DNA of 40,204 nucleotides, taken from the NCBI GenBank assembly GCA_022574655.1, contig JACZRQ010000012.1:1-40204 (forward strand). Reading direction: 5' to 3'. Made by a program: the position numbers and the translations under genes. Below the pieces are notes generated by a model. It searched no databases. It worked only from the letters and a program-made list of their open reading frames with translations, and was not told the DNA's origin. Of this stretch, positions 32,782-39,585 are shown in pieces; positions within the stretch are counted from its first letter, which is position 1; every line of letters starts with the position of its first letter. The stretch comes from Chloroflexota bacterium. Lineage in GTDB: Bacteria; Chloroflexota; Dehalococcoidia; SM23-28-2; RBG-16-64-32.

Positions 32782-33504
32782 ATGACGAACATCCCAAGGA
32801 CAGAGACCGCATCACCCCAAAGTGCCCGCGAGCGATCGCTCGTCAAGGTGGAGCCACATCGCTGGGCGTTAACCTGGTGGGCGCGAATCTTCCGCCGAGT
32901 CGCCCGCCGATGGACCGTCACTAGACACGTCCACAACTTCTGCCAGCCGCTAACTACCGAAGGCACTGAGAAGCTCAAGGGTCTCGATGGCCCAATTCTC
33001 ATCATCGCCAACCACACCAGCCACTTCGATACGGTGATCGTGCTCGACCTGCTCCCGAACAAGATCTACGACCGGACGGCCATCGTAGCAGCCGCGGACC
33101 GCATGTATCGCGAACGCATCAAAGGCATGTGGTATTCACTGCGTTACAACGCCTTCCCCATCACGCGCGGCGGCGGTAGAGAAGCGCTCGCCTATTCGCA
33201 ATGGCTCCTCCATCACGATTGGTCTCTGCTCATCTTCCCGGAGGGGAAGCGCTCACGAACCGGCGAACTACAGCCGTTCCACGGCGGTCCGGCGCTCCTT
33301 GCCATCGGCCAGCTCATTCCAGTACTGCCGATCTACATCAGCGGCGCATCGGATATTCTTCCGCCGGGAACACGGGAATCCAAGCCCGCCCCGGTACACG
33401 TGCGAATCGGCGACCTCATTCGCTTCGCCGAAGGCACACAGATCGGCGAGGCTAAGTCGACGATGGAAGAGGCGATGAAAACACTCGCTTCTGCCGGGAA
33501 CTAG
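32782..33504 (+). CDS. plsC: 1-acyl-sn-glycerol-3-phosphate acyltransferase (PlsC family)
   Basis: This 240-residue acyltransferase of phospholipid synthesis has the catalytic N77-H78-x4-D83 motif (IIANHTSHFD) and the later substrate motif FPEGKRSRTGE, followed by LPIYISGA. These match the four PlsC motifs. The N-terminal 65 residues are polar and basic, without a clear membrane anchor. It is probably co-transcribed with the winged-helix gene. It could also act on other lysophospholipids or glycolipids. Confidence 0.88.
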   Translation: MTNIPRTETASPQSARERSLVKVEPHRWALTWWARIFRRVARRWTVTRHVHNFCQPLTTEGTEKLKGLDGPILIIANHTSHFDTVIVLDLLPNKIYDRTAIVAAADRMYRERIKGMWYSLRYNAFPITRGGGREALAYSQWLLHHDWSLLIFPEGKRSRTGELQPFHGGPALLAIGQLIPVLPIYISGASDILPPGTRESKPAPVHVRIGDLIRFAEGTQIGEAKSTMEEAMKTLASAGN

Positions 33505-33520
33505 CGCCTACCAAATCGCC

Positions 33521-34666
33521 CTATGGGCGAAGCGTTACCTTGAGATTCGATGCCTCAAACGTCCATGAGGCTGCCTGCCAGCCGCGCACATCCTCCGGCA
33601 ACGTGACGACACACCGGTGCTCCCCAAGATGGATGACGACACCCTCTTCCGACTGTTCCAGCGAGAGGTCTTCCTTCTTCGCGTACGGCAGTGTCAGCTC
33701 CATCTCGAACTTTCCGTTCTCATGTACCACGACCCGCGGCGCCGTCTCGTGAAGGACATCCCCTGGAGACATCGTGCTATACAGCTCTGCTGCTAGGTCG
33801 CGCAGCGCATCGAGCCCGTGTGGCGGAGACGCTCGAAGCCCACCCTGCAGCACGGGCACGCCGTTCGCCACTTCGCTGATAGAAGCAACTGTCTGAGCCT
33901 CAGCCGACGATATCTCGCCGAAGAAGTCTCCGGCGCCGTCTTCGGGAAGCAAGCGGTTCAGCACCACCGCATCAATCGCGTAGGAGAACAGGTGAAGCGC
34001 CGTGATAGCCTCGCGGAGCCGGTCCGGCGCATGATGCGCCGGCGCGGTCACCAACCGCACCGAGCAGACCTGCGGATCGGTCAGCAAGCCTCTCAGGTCG
34101 GCAAGTCGCTGCAGCAGCGCTTGTCCACGCTCCATGACATCATCAGCGGTCGACGCGTAGTCACCAGCAAAGGCGCGCAGGAACGGCTCGAAGATCGTCT
34201 GCTCGCGGGGGGCGAACAGCCGCTCCTCCCAGCGTGAGACGGCATCCAGCGCCGGCGGCAGCTCAAGGAACTGCACAACCGGGGCGGCATCGAGAACGAC
34301 CGCTTCGTAGTCGCCGGAAGCCACCTGACCCTCAAGCTCCAGCAGCCGTCCAACGTGACTGAGACCAGGCAGCGACGCAACATCTTCACCAGACACCGAG
34401 TCCATCCCGCGCCAGTCCAGGATGTCCTCCAGCCAATCACGCAGCTCATCGGGATCATCCCGGCGCCGCCGTGATTCCATGACTTGCAGATTGTCACTAA
34501 CATCCTGCGGGCCACCCCCCAGCGATACCTGGAAAGCGTACGCAAGCCCCGGGTAGAGGCCAAACGCTAGCGTACGCACACCATCGTGAGCTAGCTGTGC
34601 GGCCGTTGCCGCGGCCACGGTACTAACACCGCTACCGCCGCCACCGGTGAAAATAATGATTCTCAT
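33521..34666 (-). CDS. ArsA/Get3-like protein with a destroyed P-loop and C-terminal HSP20-like domain
   Basis: This 381-residue protein (ATG at 34666) is built like an ArsA-type ATPase, but its P-loop reads GGGGSGVST (residues 8-16) in place of GKGGVGKTT. Both the ArsA signature lysine (now G9) and the Walker A lysine (now V14) are gone. The switch region that normally reads DPAHS is LYPGLAYAF, and the helical core includes PREQTIFEPFLRAFAGDY and VVLNRLLPEDGAGDFF. The C-terminal 75 residues (VHENGKFEMELTLPYAKKEDL to the end) form the HSP20-like domain seen at the end of some ArsA homologues. It should not hydrolyse ATP and may act as a chaperone or binding subunit. A TTG two codons upstream is the alternative start. 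Confidence 0.78.
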   Translation of the reverse strand: MRIIIFTGGGGSGVSTVAAATAAQLAHDGVRTLAFGLYPGLAYAFQVSLGGGPQDVSDNLQVMESRRRRDDPDELRDWLEDILDWRGMDSVSGEDVASLPGLSHVGRLLELEGQVASGDYEAVVLDAAPVVQFLELPPALDAVSRWEERLFAPREQTIFEPFLRAFAGDYASTADDVMERGQALLQRLADLRGLLTDPQVCSVRLVTAPAHHAPDRLREAITALHLFSYAIDAVVLNRLLPEDGAGDFFGEISSAEAQTVASISEVANGVPVLQGGLRASPPHGLDALRDLAAELYSTMSPGDVLHETAPRVVVHENGKFEMELTLPYAKKEDLSLEQSEEGVVIHLGEHRCVVTLPEDVRGWQAASWTFEASNLKVTLRP

Positions 34667-34713
34667 GGGCAAGTACGGAAATCGCGGGATGATGATAGCA
34701 CAGCGCCGCCCAT

Positions 34714-34742
34714 TTGACGGCCTTTCGACCTCCCCCTACAAT
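34714..34742 (+). promoter_or_regulatory. Promoter of the selenoprotein peroxiredoxin (leaderless layout)
   Basis: TTGACG (34714-34719), 17 bases, then TACAAT (34737-34742), one mismatch each from the sigma-70 consensus. Transcription would start near 34749, about 4 bases before the ATG at 34753, so the mRNA should be almost leaderless. Confidence 0.7.
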
Positions 34743-34752
34743 CGAAGCCACC

Positions 34753-35226
34753 ATGCCCGTAGATAGCGAAGTCATCCCTGTCGGCTCTGAGGCTCCCGAC
34801 TTCACCCTCACAGCAATAGACGGCAGCGAAGTCACCCTCTCCGGCCTGCGCGGAAAGCCCCTTGTGCTGATTTTTCTGCGCGGCTTCAGATGACCGTTCT
34901 GCCGCCGGCACCTCTCGCAGTTGCGAGATCGCTTCGATGAGTTCAAGCAACGGGACGCAACCGTCCTCGCCATCGCACCGGACACAGTCGAGAACGCACG
35001 GACCTACTTCGAGAAGGAAGACCTCCCGTTCACCTCCTTGCCCGATCCCGACCGCGCCGTCTTCCGGCAGTACGACATCCAGAGCACTATGGTCTCGCTA
35101 GGCCAGCGGCCGGGCCAGTTCATCATCGATAAGGACGGCATCGTCCGTTTCGCCTATCTCGGCTGGCAGCAGTGGGAGATCCCGACCATCGATGAGACGT
35201 TGCGTGAGCTGGACGCCCTCTCGTAA
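34753..35226 (+). CDS. Selenocysteine-containing peroxiredoxin-like protein (TGA at 34891 = Sec47)
   Basis: This 157-residue AhpC/TSA-type thioredoxin-fold peroxidase is readable only if the in-frame TGA at 34891-34893 is selenocysteine. The N-terminal APDFTLTAIDGSEVTLSGLRGKPLVLIF is typical of peroxiredoxins. FLRGFRU47PFC50RRHLSQL then has Sec exactly where the peroxidatic Cys of this family sits, with Cys50 as a likely resolving residue (UxxC). The frame continues without another stop through LAIAPDTVENARTYFEKEDLPF and GQFIIDKDGIVRFAYLG to TAA at 35224. Coding character after the TGA is as good as before. A SECIS-like hairpin follows it. Peroxiredoxin-like selenoproteins are known, but decoding needs selA, selB, selC and selD elsewhere in the genome. 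A nonsense mutation is the alternative. Confidence 0.88.
34913..34928 (+). promoter_or_regulatory. Bacterial SECIS-like hairpin after the UGA codon
   Basis: Six perfect pairs (TCTCGC with GCGAGA) close the four-base loop AGTT, starting 20 bases after the TGA. Known bacterial SECIS elements lie 16-37 bases after the UGA and carry a G in the first two loop positions, and here the second loop base is G. The hairpin is inside the coding sequence (codons 54-59), as in all bacterial selenoprotein mRNAs. Confidence 0.75.
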
Positions 35227-35282
35227 TCACGGGCGATATACTGTAGAGCAGCCCGGAACGTTCTAAGCAGAGGAGGAATCGG

Positions 35283-36095
35283 TTGGAGTTCGCCTTACCG
35301 CGTGGGCTAGTTCCGCCCTGGAAGACGCCACGAATCGCCATACTTGAGATCGTCGGAACTATCGGCGTCCAGATCCGAGGCCCGGCTATGGTGCGCACCA
35401 TTCGCACCCTCACCGAAGACCCGCGCATCCGGGCAGTAGTCGTGGAGATCGACTCACCGGGCGGCTCCGCACCGGTCTCAGACGCAATCTTCTCTGAGCT
35501 ACGCCGCCTCTCCGCACGAAAGCCCACGATCGCCTTCGTGATGAGCGGAGCCCTCTCTGGCGGCTACCTGATCGCCTCCGCGGCGAGGAAGATCGTCGCC
35601 GTTCGAACGTCGCTCGTCGGCTCCATCGGCGTGATAATGACCCGCCCGGTCGTGCAAGAGCTCATGGAGAAGCTCGGCGTGAAGATGGTCATGACGCACC
35701 GCGGCGATCTCAAGGCGATGTTTCAGCCCTGGCGCGAGCCAAGCGAGGCGGAACAGGAGCGGATCACCGCGCTCACCGACGAATACTACGAATGGTTCAT
35801 CGACGCGGTGGCGATGGCCCGCGACCTTGATCCCAAGAAGGTGCGGGAATACGCCACCGGCGAAATGTTCACCGCCGCCAAAGCCAAAGACATGGGCCTC
35901 GTCGACGAACTCGGCGACTTAAACACCGCGATCGACATGGCCTGCGAGATGAGCCGCACCCCCAGACGTCTCCAGTACGTGCGCGCACGCCGGCCTCTGT
36001 TCGAGCGGCTGATGGCGCGCGGAAGCGCTGCCGTCGCGCAAGCCATCTTCGCCGAAGCGGAACAGCGGCTACAGGCGCGCGTAGACTTCCGCTAA
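35283..36095 (+). CDS. SppA-type (S49) serine peptidase without membrane anchor
   Basis: This 270-residue S49-family protease has the conserved VVVEIDSPGG, catalytic S92 in SGALSGGYLIASAARKI, SLVGSIGVI, and K144 in HRGDLKAMFQPWREPSEAE as the general base, so the Ser-Lys dyad is in place. TGEMFTAAKAKDMGLVDELG completes the family pattern. The TTG start is fixed by AGGAGG 6 bases upstream. There is no signal peptide or N-terminal membrane helix, unlike typical SppA, so it may act in the cytoplasm or on the inner membrane face. It follows the selenoprotein by 56 bases and ends before a strong terminator. Confidence 0.9.
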   Translation: MEFALPRGLVPPWKTPRIAILEIVGTIGVQIRGPAMVRTIRTLTEDPRIRAVVVEIDSPGGSAPVSDAIFSELRRLSARKPTIAFVMSGALSGGYLIASAARKIVAVRTSLVGSIGVIMTRPVVQELMEKLGVKMVMTHRGDLKAMFQPWREPSEAEQERITALTDEYYEWFIDAVAMARDLDPKKVREYATGEMFTAAKAKDMGLVDELGDLNTAIDMACEMSRTPRRLQYVRARRPLFERLMARGSAAVAQAIFAEAEQRLQARVDFR

Positions 36096-36110
36096 CAGTT
36101 CCAGAACGCG

Positions 36111-36140
36111 AAAGAGGGAGCCCGATCGGGCTCCCTCTTT
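36111..36140. terminator. Bidirectional intrinsic terminator between convergent genes
   Basis: A perfect 30-base palindrome: the arm AAAGAGGGAGCCC, GATC as loop, and its complement ending in TTT. On both strands the stem ends in a short T-run, so it can stop transcription of sppA from the left and of the minus-strand gene at 36160 from the right. Confidence 0.93.
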
Positions 36141-36159
36141 AATTTCACACTTGGGCTGT

Positions 36160-36606
36160 TTAGTACTGAGTATCGATCTTCGCGGTCACGTCGAAGAAGT
36201 ACTGGAACGTCTGGTTGAAGCGGTAGAACGCGTCACGCCGGTATCCGTCGTGCGACCGGGCCAGTCCCTCCGCGTCCCTCAGGTCAATCGTGTTCAACGT
36301 GTGGCTTAGATCGGCCTTACCATGCTCCTTGATGTTGTCGATCATCTCTTTCCAGCCATCCAACGACATCTCGAGCCAGAAATCGACTTCTTCGGACTGC
36401 GCCTCACTCGTCTCCTTGACGTCAGCCACCTCGAACGCCTCGAACGTGAGGACGTAGTACTTCTCCGCATCTGTCACCTTTAGCCCCACAGTGGCATCAC
36501 AAGTACCGATGTGGCGATATTCAACGTCGTCCTTCACCAGATCAGCTACCGCGTTGAACCACTCCACTGACGGGAACGTTGCCTTTATTGTCACTTCCTG
36601 TGTCAT
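36160..36606 (-). CDS. Unknown protein resembling SCP2-type lipid-binding domains
   Basis: This 148-residue protein has no signal peptide. The sequence alternates strands and helices (VTIKATFPSVEWFNAVADLV, VGLKVTDAEKYYVLTFEAF, VDFWLEMSLDGWKEMIDNI) and ends with a long aromatic-rich helix (AFYRFNQTFQYFFDVTAKID). This layout resembles SCP2/sterol-carrier-like domains, which bind lipids or acyl-CoA, but the similarity is one of pattern only. It follows the 477-residue ferritin-like gene by 30 bases and likely shares its transcript, so the two may act on one hydrophobic substrate. Confidence 0.7.
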   Translation of the reverse strand: MTQEVTIKATFPSVEWFNAVADLVKDDVEYRHIGTCDATVGLKVTDAEKYYVLTFEAFEVADVKETSEAQSEEVDFWLEMSLDGWKEMIDNIKEHGKADLSHTLNTIDLRDAEGLARSHDGYRRDAFYRFNQTFQYFFDVTAKIDTQY

Positions 36607-36636
36607 CTTATCTCCTTCGAGCGTTTTGGCGGTTCG

Positions 36637-38070
36637 TTAGGCCGCGACCTCGGCCTCTTCCGGCTGGTCTATGTACTTCTTCAGACCCGGGTTGAGCTTC
36701 TCGGCGCGACCGGGCAACGTGGCTGCTTCCAGCCTCCCGATATACTCGCCAACCCAGCGCTTGTTGAACCATTCAAGCCTCTCGACCCCGGCTTGAATCT
36801 GCTCCTTTTCGAGCCCTCCTCCCAGGAGGATGATGAGCGCCTCTCGCAGGGGCGTGTCCTGCTCTTCCTCGAACACGAGTACAGCTTCGGCCTTGTTCAG
36901 GTAATTATGAATGACGGGACGGCGGTCGTGGTGCTTGGAAAGAAAATACCGAAGGTGGTCCACGCCGTAAGCCAGCTGCCTTGCTACGTCCTGCATGCTG
37001 AGGTGGAAGATCTTAGACTCCGCCTCGTTGTGTGCCACTGCGACGCCAATCTGGTAGAGCCCCAACAGGTGGCTGTTCGACAGGATGTGAAGGATGACCG
37101 ACACCTCCGTCCACGCCCGCGCATCGATGATCGCGCGATGGAAGTACCCGGGGCTCTGGATGCCCATACCACCGCCGTTCGACAGCGCTCGCTTGCGGAA
37201 GACGTCAAACTGTCGCGCATCGTCAAACGCTACGCAGGACATGTACAGCTTCACCTCGTGATAGCCGTAGGACATCTCCGGCAACCACTTGCCAACTATG
37301 TCACCCGCCACAAGCGCCTTCTCGCATAACACCGTCGAGAGCTGGCACATCGCCTTCTCGATCTCCTCCGGAAGCGGCTCCATCGTCTCCCACGGGATAT
37401 CCGTGGACGCTCGCCAGCGGCGCTGGATCGCCTCTTCGTAGAGGTCGGCGGCGTTATCCGCCCACAGCTCCGCCTTCTCGTAAATCGAGTAGCCCATCGC
37501 CGGAACGCCCGGAAACGGGAAGGCTCCACGCGGCATCTCCGTCTGGTGCGGCCAGAAATCGGGGATGTCGGCGTACGTGCCGACGTTCAACATTCCGACT
37601 GTAAGACCCTTCTTGCCCGGCCGAACGCGAACGCCCCACTCCGTCGGCACCTTCATCCAGCCGAGATCGAGCGTCGCGGCAAGGCCACCGTCACGAGCCG
37701 CCTCTTGCTGGGCGATAAACGGCTCGGCCTGCGCGGGCGTGATTCCCGCCTTGATCTGATTGATCAGCATCTCATCAGTCGCGCCTAGCTTCAGACCGCG
37801 CTTGATCAGGTCGTCCGGCCAATCGTGCTCCTTGGCGACTGCCGCAAGGTTTTCCGAGATCGTCACCTCACCGCCGGCGCGAACGCGTTCCTGCTCGACG
37901 ATGAACGCCTCGGCAGCCTCCGCGTCAACGTTCGGCGCTCCTAGCTGCTGCTTGACCGCGTCCGCCGGAAAGCCCAGAGCCAGGGCCCGGCGGACTAGGT
38001 CCTCCGAAATTCCCTTCTCCTGGGCGACCTTGAGGAGGTCTGCCGGGATTTCTGTAGAGTCGTCAGCCAT
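36637..38070 (-). CDS. Ferritin-like-fold protein with degenerate iron sites and duplicated N-terminal repeats
   Basis: This 477-residue protein starts at the ATG at 38070, which AAGGAG precedes by 7 bases; a frame 18 codons longer exists but has no such site. Residues 8-67 and 71-129 are two copies of one helical unit (compare AQEKGISEDLVRRALALGF with AKEHDWPDDLIKRGLKLGA, and EAFIVEQERVRAGG with EPFIAQQEAARDGG). The remainder (about 195-380) has the helices of ferritin-like oxygenases (LYEEAIQRRWRASTDIPWE), but the E-x-x-H motifs read D284-x-x-Q287 (DDARQ) and V362-x-x-Q365 (QDVARQ). A normal diiron centre is thus unlikely. The function is unknown; a structural or substrate-binding role is my guess. 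Confidence 0.8.
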   Translation of the reverse strand: MADDSTEIPADLLKVAQEKGISEDLVRRALALGFPADAVKQQLGAPNVDAEAAEAFIVEQERVRAGGEVTISENLAAVAKEHDWPDDLIKRGLKLGATDEMLINQIKAGITPAQAEPFIAQQEAARDGGLAATLDLGWMKVPTEWGVRVRPGKKGLTVGMLNVGTYADIPDFWPHQTEMPRGAFPFPGVPAMGYSIYEKAELWADNAADLYEEAIQRRWRASTDIPWETMEPLPEEIEKAMCQLSTVLCEKALVAGDIVGKWLPEMSYGYHEVKLYMSCVAFDDARQFDVFRKRALSNGGGMGIQSPGYFHRAIIDARAWTEVSVILHILSNSHLLGLYQIGVAVAHNEAESKIFHLSMQDVARQLAYGVDHLRYFLSKHHDRRPVIHNYLNKAEAVLVFEEEQDTPLREALIILLGGGLEKEQIQAGVERLEWFNKRWVGEYIGRLEAATLPGRAEKLNPGLKKYIDQPEEAEVAA

Positions 38071-38247
38071 GGGCGGACTCCTTCCGGTCGTTGAGAGGAG
38101 AATGAGGCGCCTCTCGTGGTCCAATTGACAGCTATCGCCCGCAGGGAGAACCCCCCACAGGTAAGTGTCATTTAGCCATAGAGCGTGATACCCGTCAAGT
38201 GCAAACTTAGCATGCGCTAAGTGCTACGGCGCAGTCCCAGACACCGC

Positions 38248-38973
38248 TCACCAGACGTCTCTCCGCCGCCTGCGTTTGACCGATTCGTACGGCCTTCGTT
38301 TGATCATTGGCCGCAACGCCAGGACGACCACAAAGCCAAAAACGAATCCGCCGATGTGCGCGAAGACGGCGACACCTTCCGACACTCCCGTAGCATCGCC
38401 CCCGATCGAGGCTGCGCCCGCGAAGACCTGCATCAGGAACCAGAACCCGATCAGCAGCACCGCCGGCATCGGAATCGGGCCGAAGAACCAGAGCAGCGGG
38501 ATCACGGCGCCGACCGTCGCACGCGGATAGAGCACGAGGTACGCCCCCAGCACACCGGCGATGGCCCCGCTGGCGCCGATCATCGGGATGAACTCGTTGG
38601 TATCGACCGCCACCTGCACCGCCACGGCGCCGGCGGCCGCGAGTACGTAAAAGAGCGCGTACCAGACGTGGCCGAGGGCGTCCTCCACGTTGTCGCCGAA
38701 CACCCAGAGATAGAGCATGTTTCCGATCAGGTGGAGCCAGCCACCGTGGACGAAAGCCGACGTGATGACCGTGGATGGCTCCCGTAGCCCGGACGGGCTC
38801 TGGACCCAGTCCGTGATCTCCCGCGGAATCACACCGTAATCAAGGAAGAATGCGTTGATATCGACAGCCGATAACGTCAGCTCGTACACGAACACCCCGA
38901 TGCAGGCGAGGATGATCGCCACGTTCACGAAGGGGACGCTACGCGAGCGAACTGTATCGGTTACGGGGATCAT
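38248..38973 (-). CDS. Rhomboid-family intramembrane serine protease
   Basis: This 241-residue protein has six or seven membrane helices and the rhomboid catalytic set: N85 in HLIGNMLYLWVFGDNVED, catalytic S135 in GASGAIAGVLGAYLVLYP, and H206 in AHIGGFVFGF. The N-terminal helix begins at about residue 15. It cleaves membrane helices within the lipid bilayer, and the substrates are unknown. It lies in the same direction as the cobalamin genes upstream, about 30 bases after the adenosyltransferase stop, and its C-terminus is strongly basic (RPMIKRRPYESVKRRRRR). Confidence 0.93.
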   Translation of the reverse strand: MIPVTDTVRSRSVPFVNVAIILACIGVFVYELTLSAVDINAFFLDYGVIPREITDWVQSPSGLREPSTVITSAFVHGGWLHLIGNMLYLWVFGDNVEDALGHVWYALFYVLAAAGAVAVQVAVDTNEFIPMIGASGAIAGVLGAYLVLYPRATVGAVIPLLWFFGPIPMPAVLLIGFWFLMQVFAGAASIGGDATGVSEGVAVFAHIGGFVFGFVVVLALRPMIKRRPYESVKRRRRRDVW

Positions 38974-39002
38974 CGACTACGGCCACCGGGTCTTCGCGGC
39001 GG

Positions 39003-39572
39003 CTACCCCTTCTTCCAGGGGGTTTCCGGCTTTCGCGCTGCCTTGTTCACGTACCGCGCGAGCACGAACAACAAGTCCGACAGCCGGTTGAGGTACGTCA
39101 GCACATGAGGGTTCACCTTCTCCTCACGAGACAAGCTCACGACCGACCTCTCGGCGCGGCGGCACACCGTACGACTCAGGTGCAACAGCACCCCCGCCCG
39201 CGAGCCGGACGGCAGGATGAACGTACGTAGCTGCGGCAGCTTGGCGTCATACTCATCGATCAGCAGCTCGAGCCCGGCGATCTTGACAGCCTCGTCCGTA
39301 AACATGTGCCCGGCGGAGGCACGCTTCCCGGACTCGCTCGCAAGCTCCGCGCCAACGTTGAACAGCTCGTTCTGGATCCCCTCGAGCGCCACGGCCACGG
39401 CACCCCGCCGCATGAACGACACAGCGACGCCGATCGTCGAGTTCAGTTCGTCGACCGACCCGTAAGCCTCAACGCGCAGGCTGTCCTTGGCGACGCGCTG
39501 GCCGCCGAACAACGCCGTCTCCCCGGCGTCGCCCGTGCGCGTGTAGACTTCAGACTTCTTTCGCTTCGCCAT
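39003..39572 (-). CDS. ATP:cob(I)alamin adenosyltransferase (PduO type)
   Basis: This 189-residue enzyme makes adenosylcobalamin from ATP and cob(I)alamin. The N-terminal VYTRTGDAGETALFGGQRVAKDS and RVEAYGSVDELNSTIG form the PduO-type ATP-binding site, and LSRTVCRRAERSVVSL plus LTYLNRLSDLLFVLARYVN are the C-terminal helices that hold the corrin. The length is normal. The upstream gene (14 bases away) encodes an ABC ATPase of the FecE/BtuD type, so a cobalamin import-and-activation operon is likely. Confidence 0.94.
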   Translation of the reverse strand: MAKRKKSEVYTRTGDAGETALFGGQRVAKDSLRVEAYGSVDELNSTIGVAVSFMRRGAVAVALEGIQNELFNVGAELASESGKRASAGHMFTDEAVKIAGLELLIDEYDAKLPQLRTFILPSGSRAGVLLHLSRTVCRRAERSVVSLSREEKVNPHVLTYLNRLSDLLFVLARYVNKAARKPETPWKKG

Positions 39573-39585
39573 CCTCAGCCGCAGT

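Noticed and set aside
34921-35226. A 101-residue protein starting with TTG after the TGA
   Set aside because: It lacks the first strands and the active-site loop of the peroxiredoxin fold; reading through TGA as Sec gives a complete protein.
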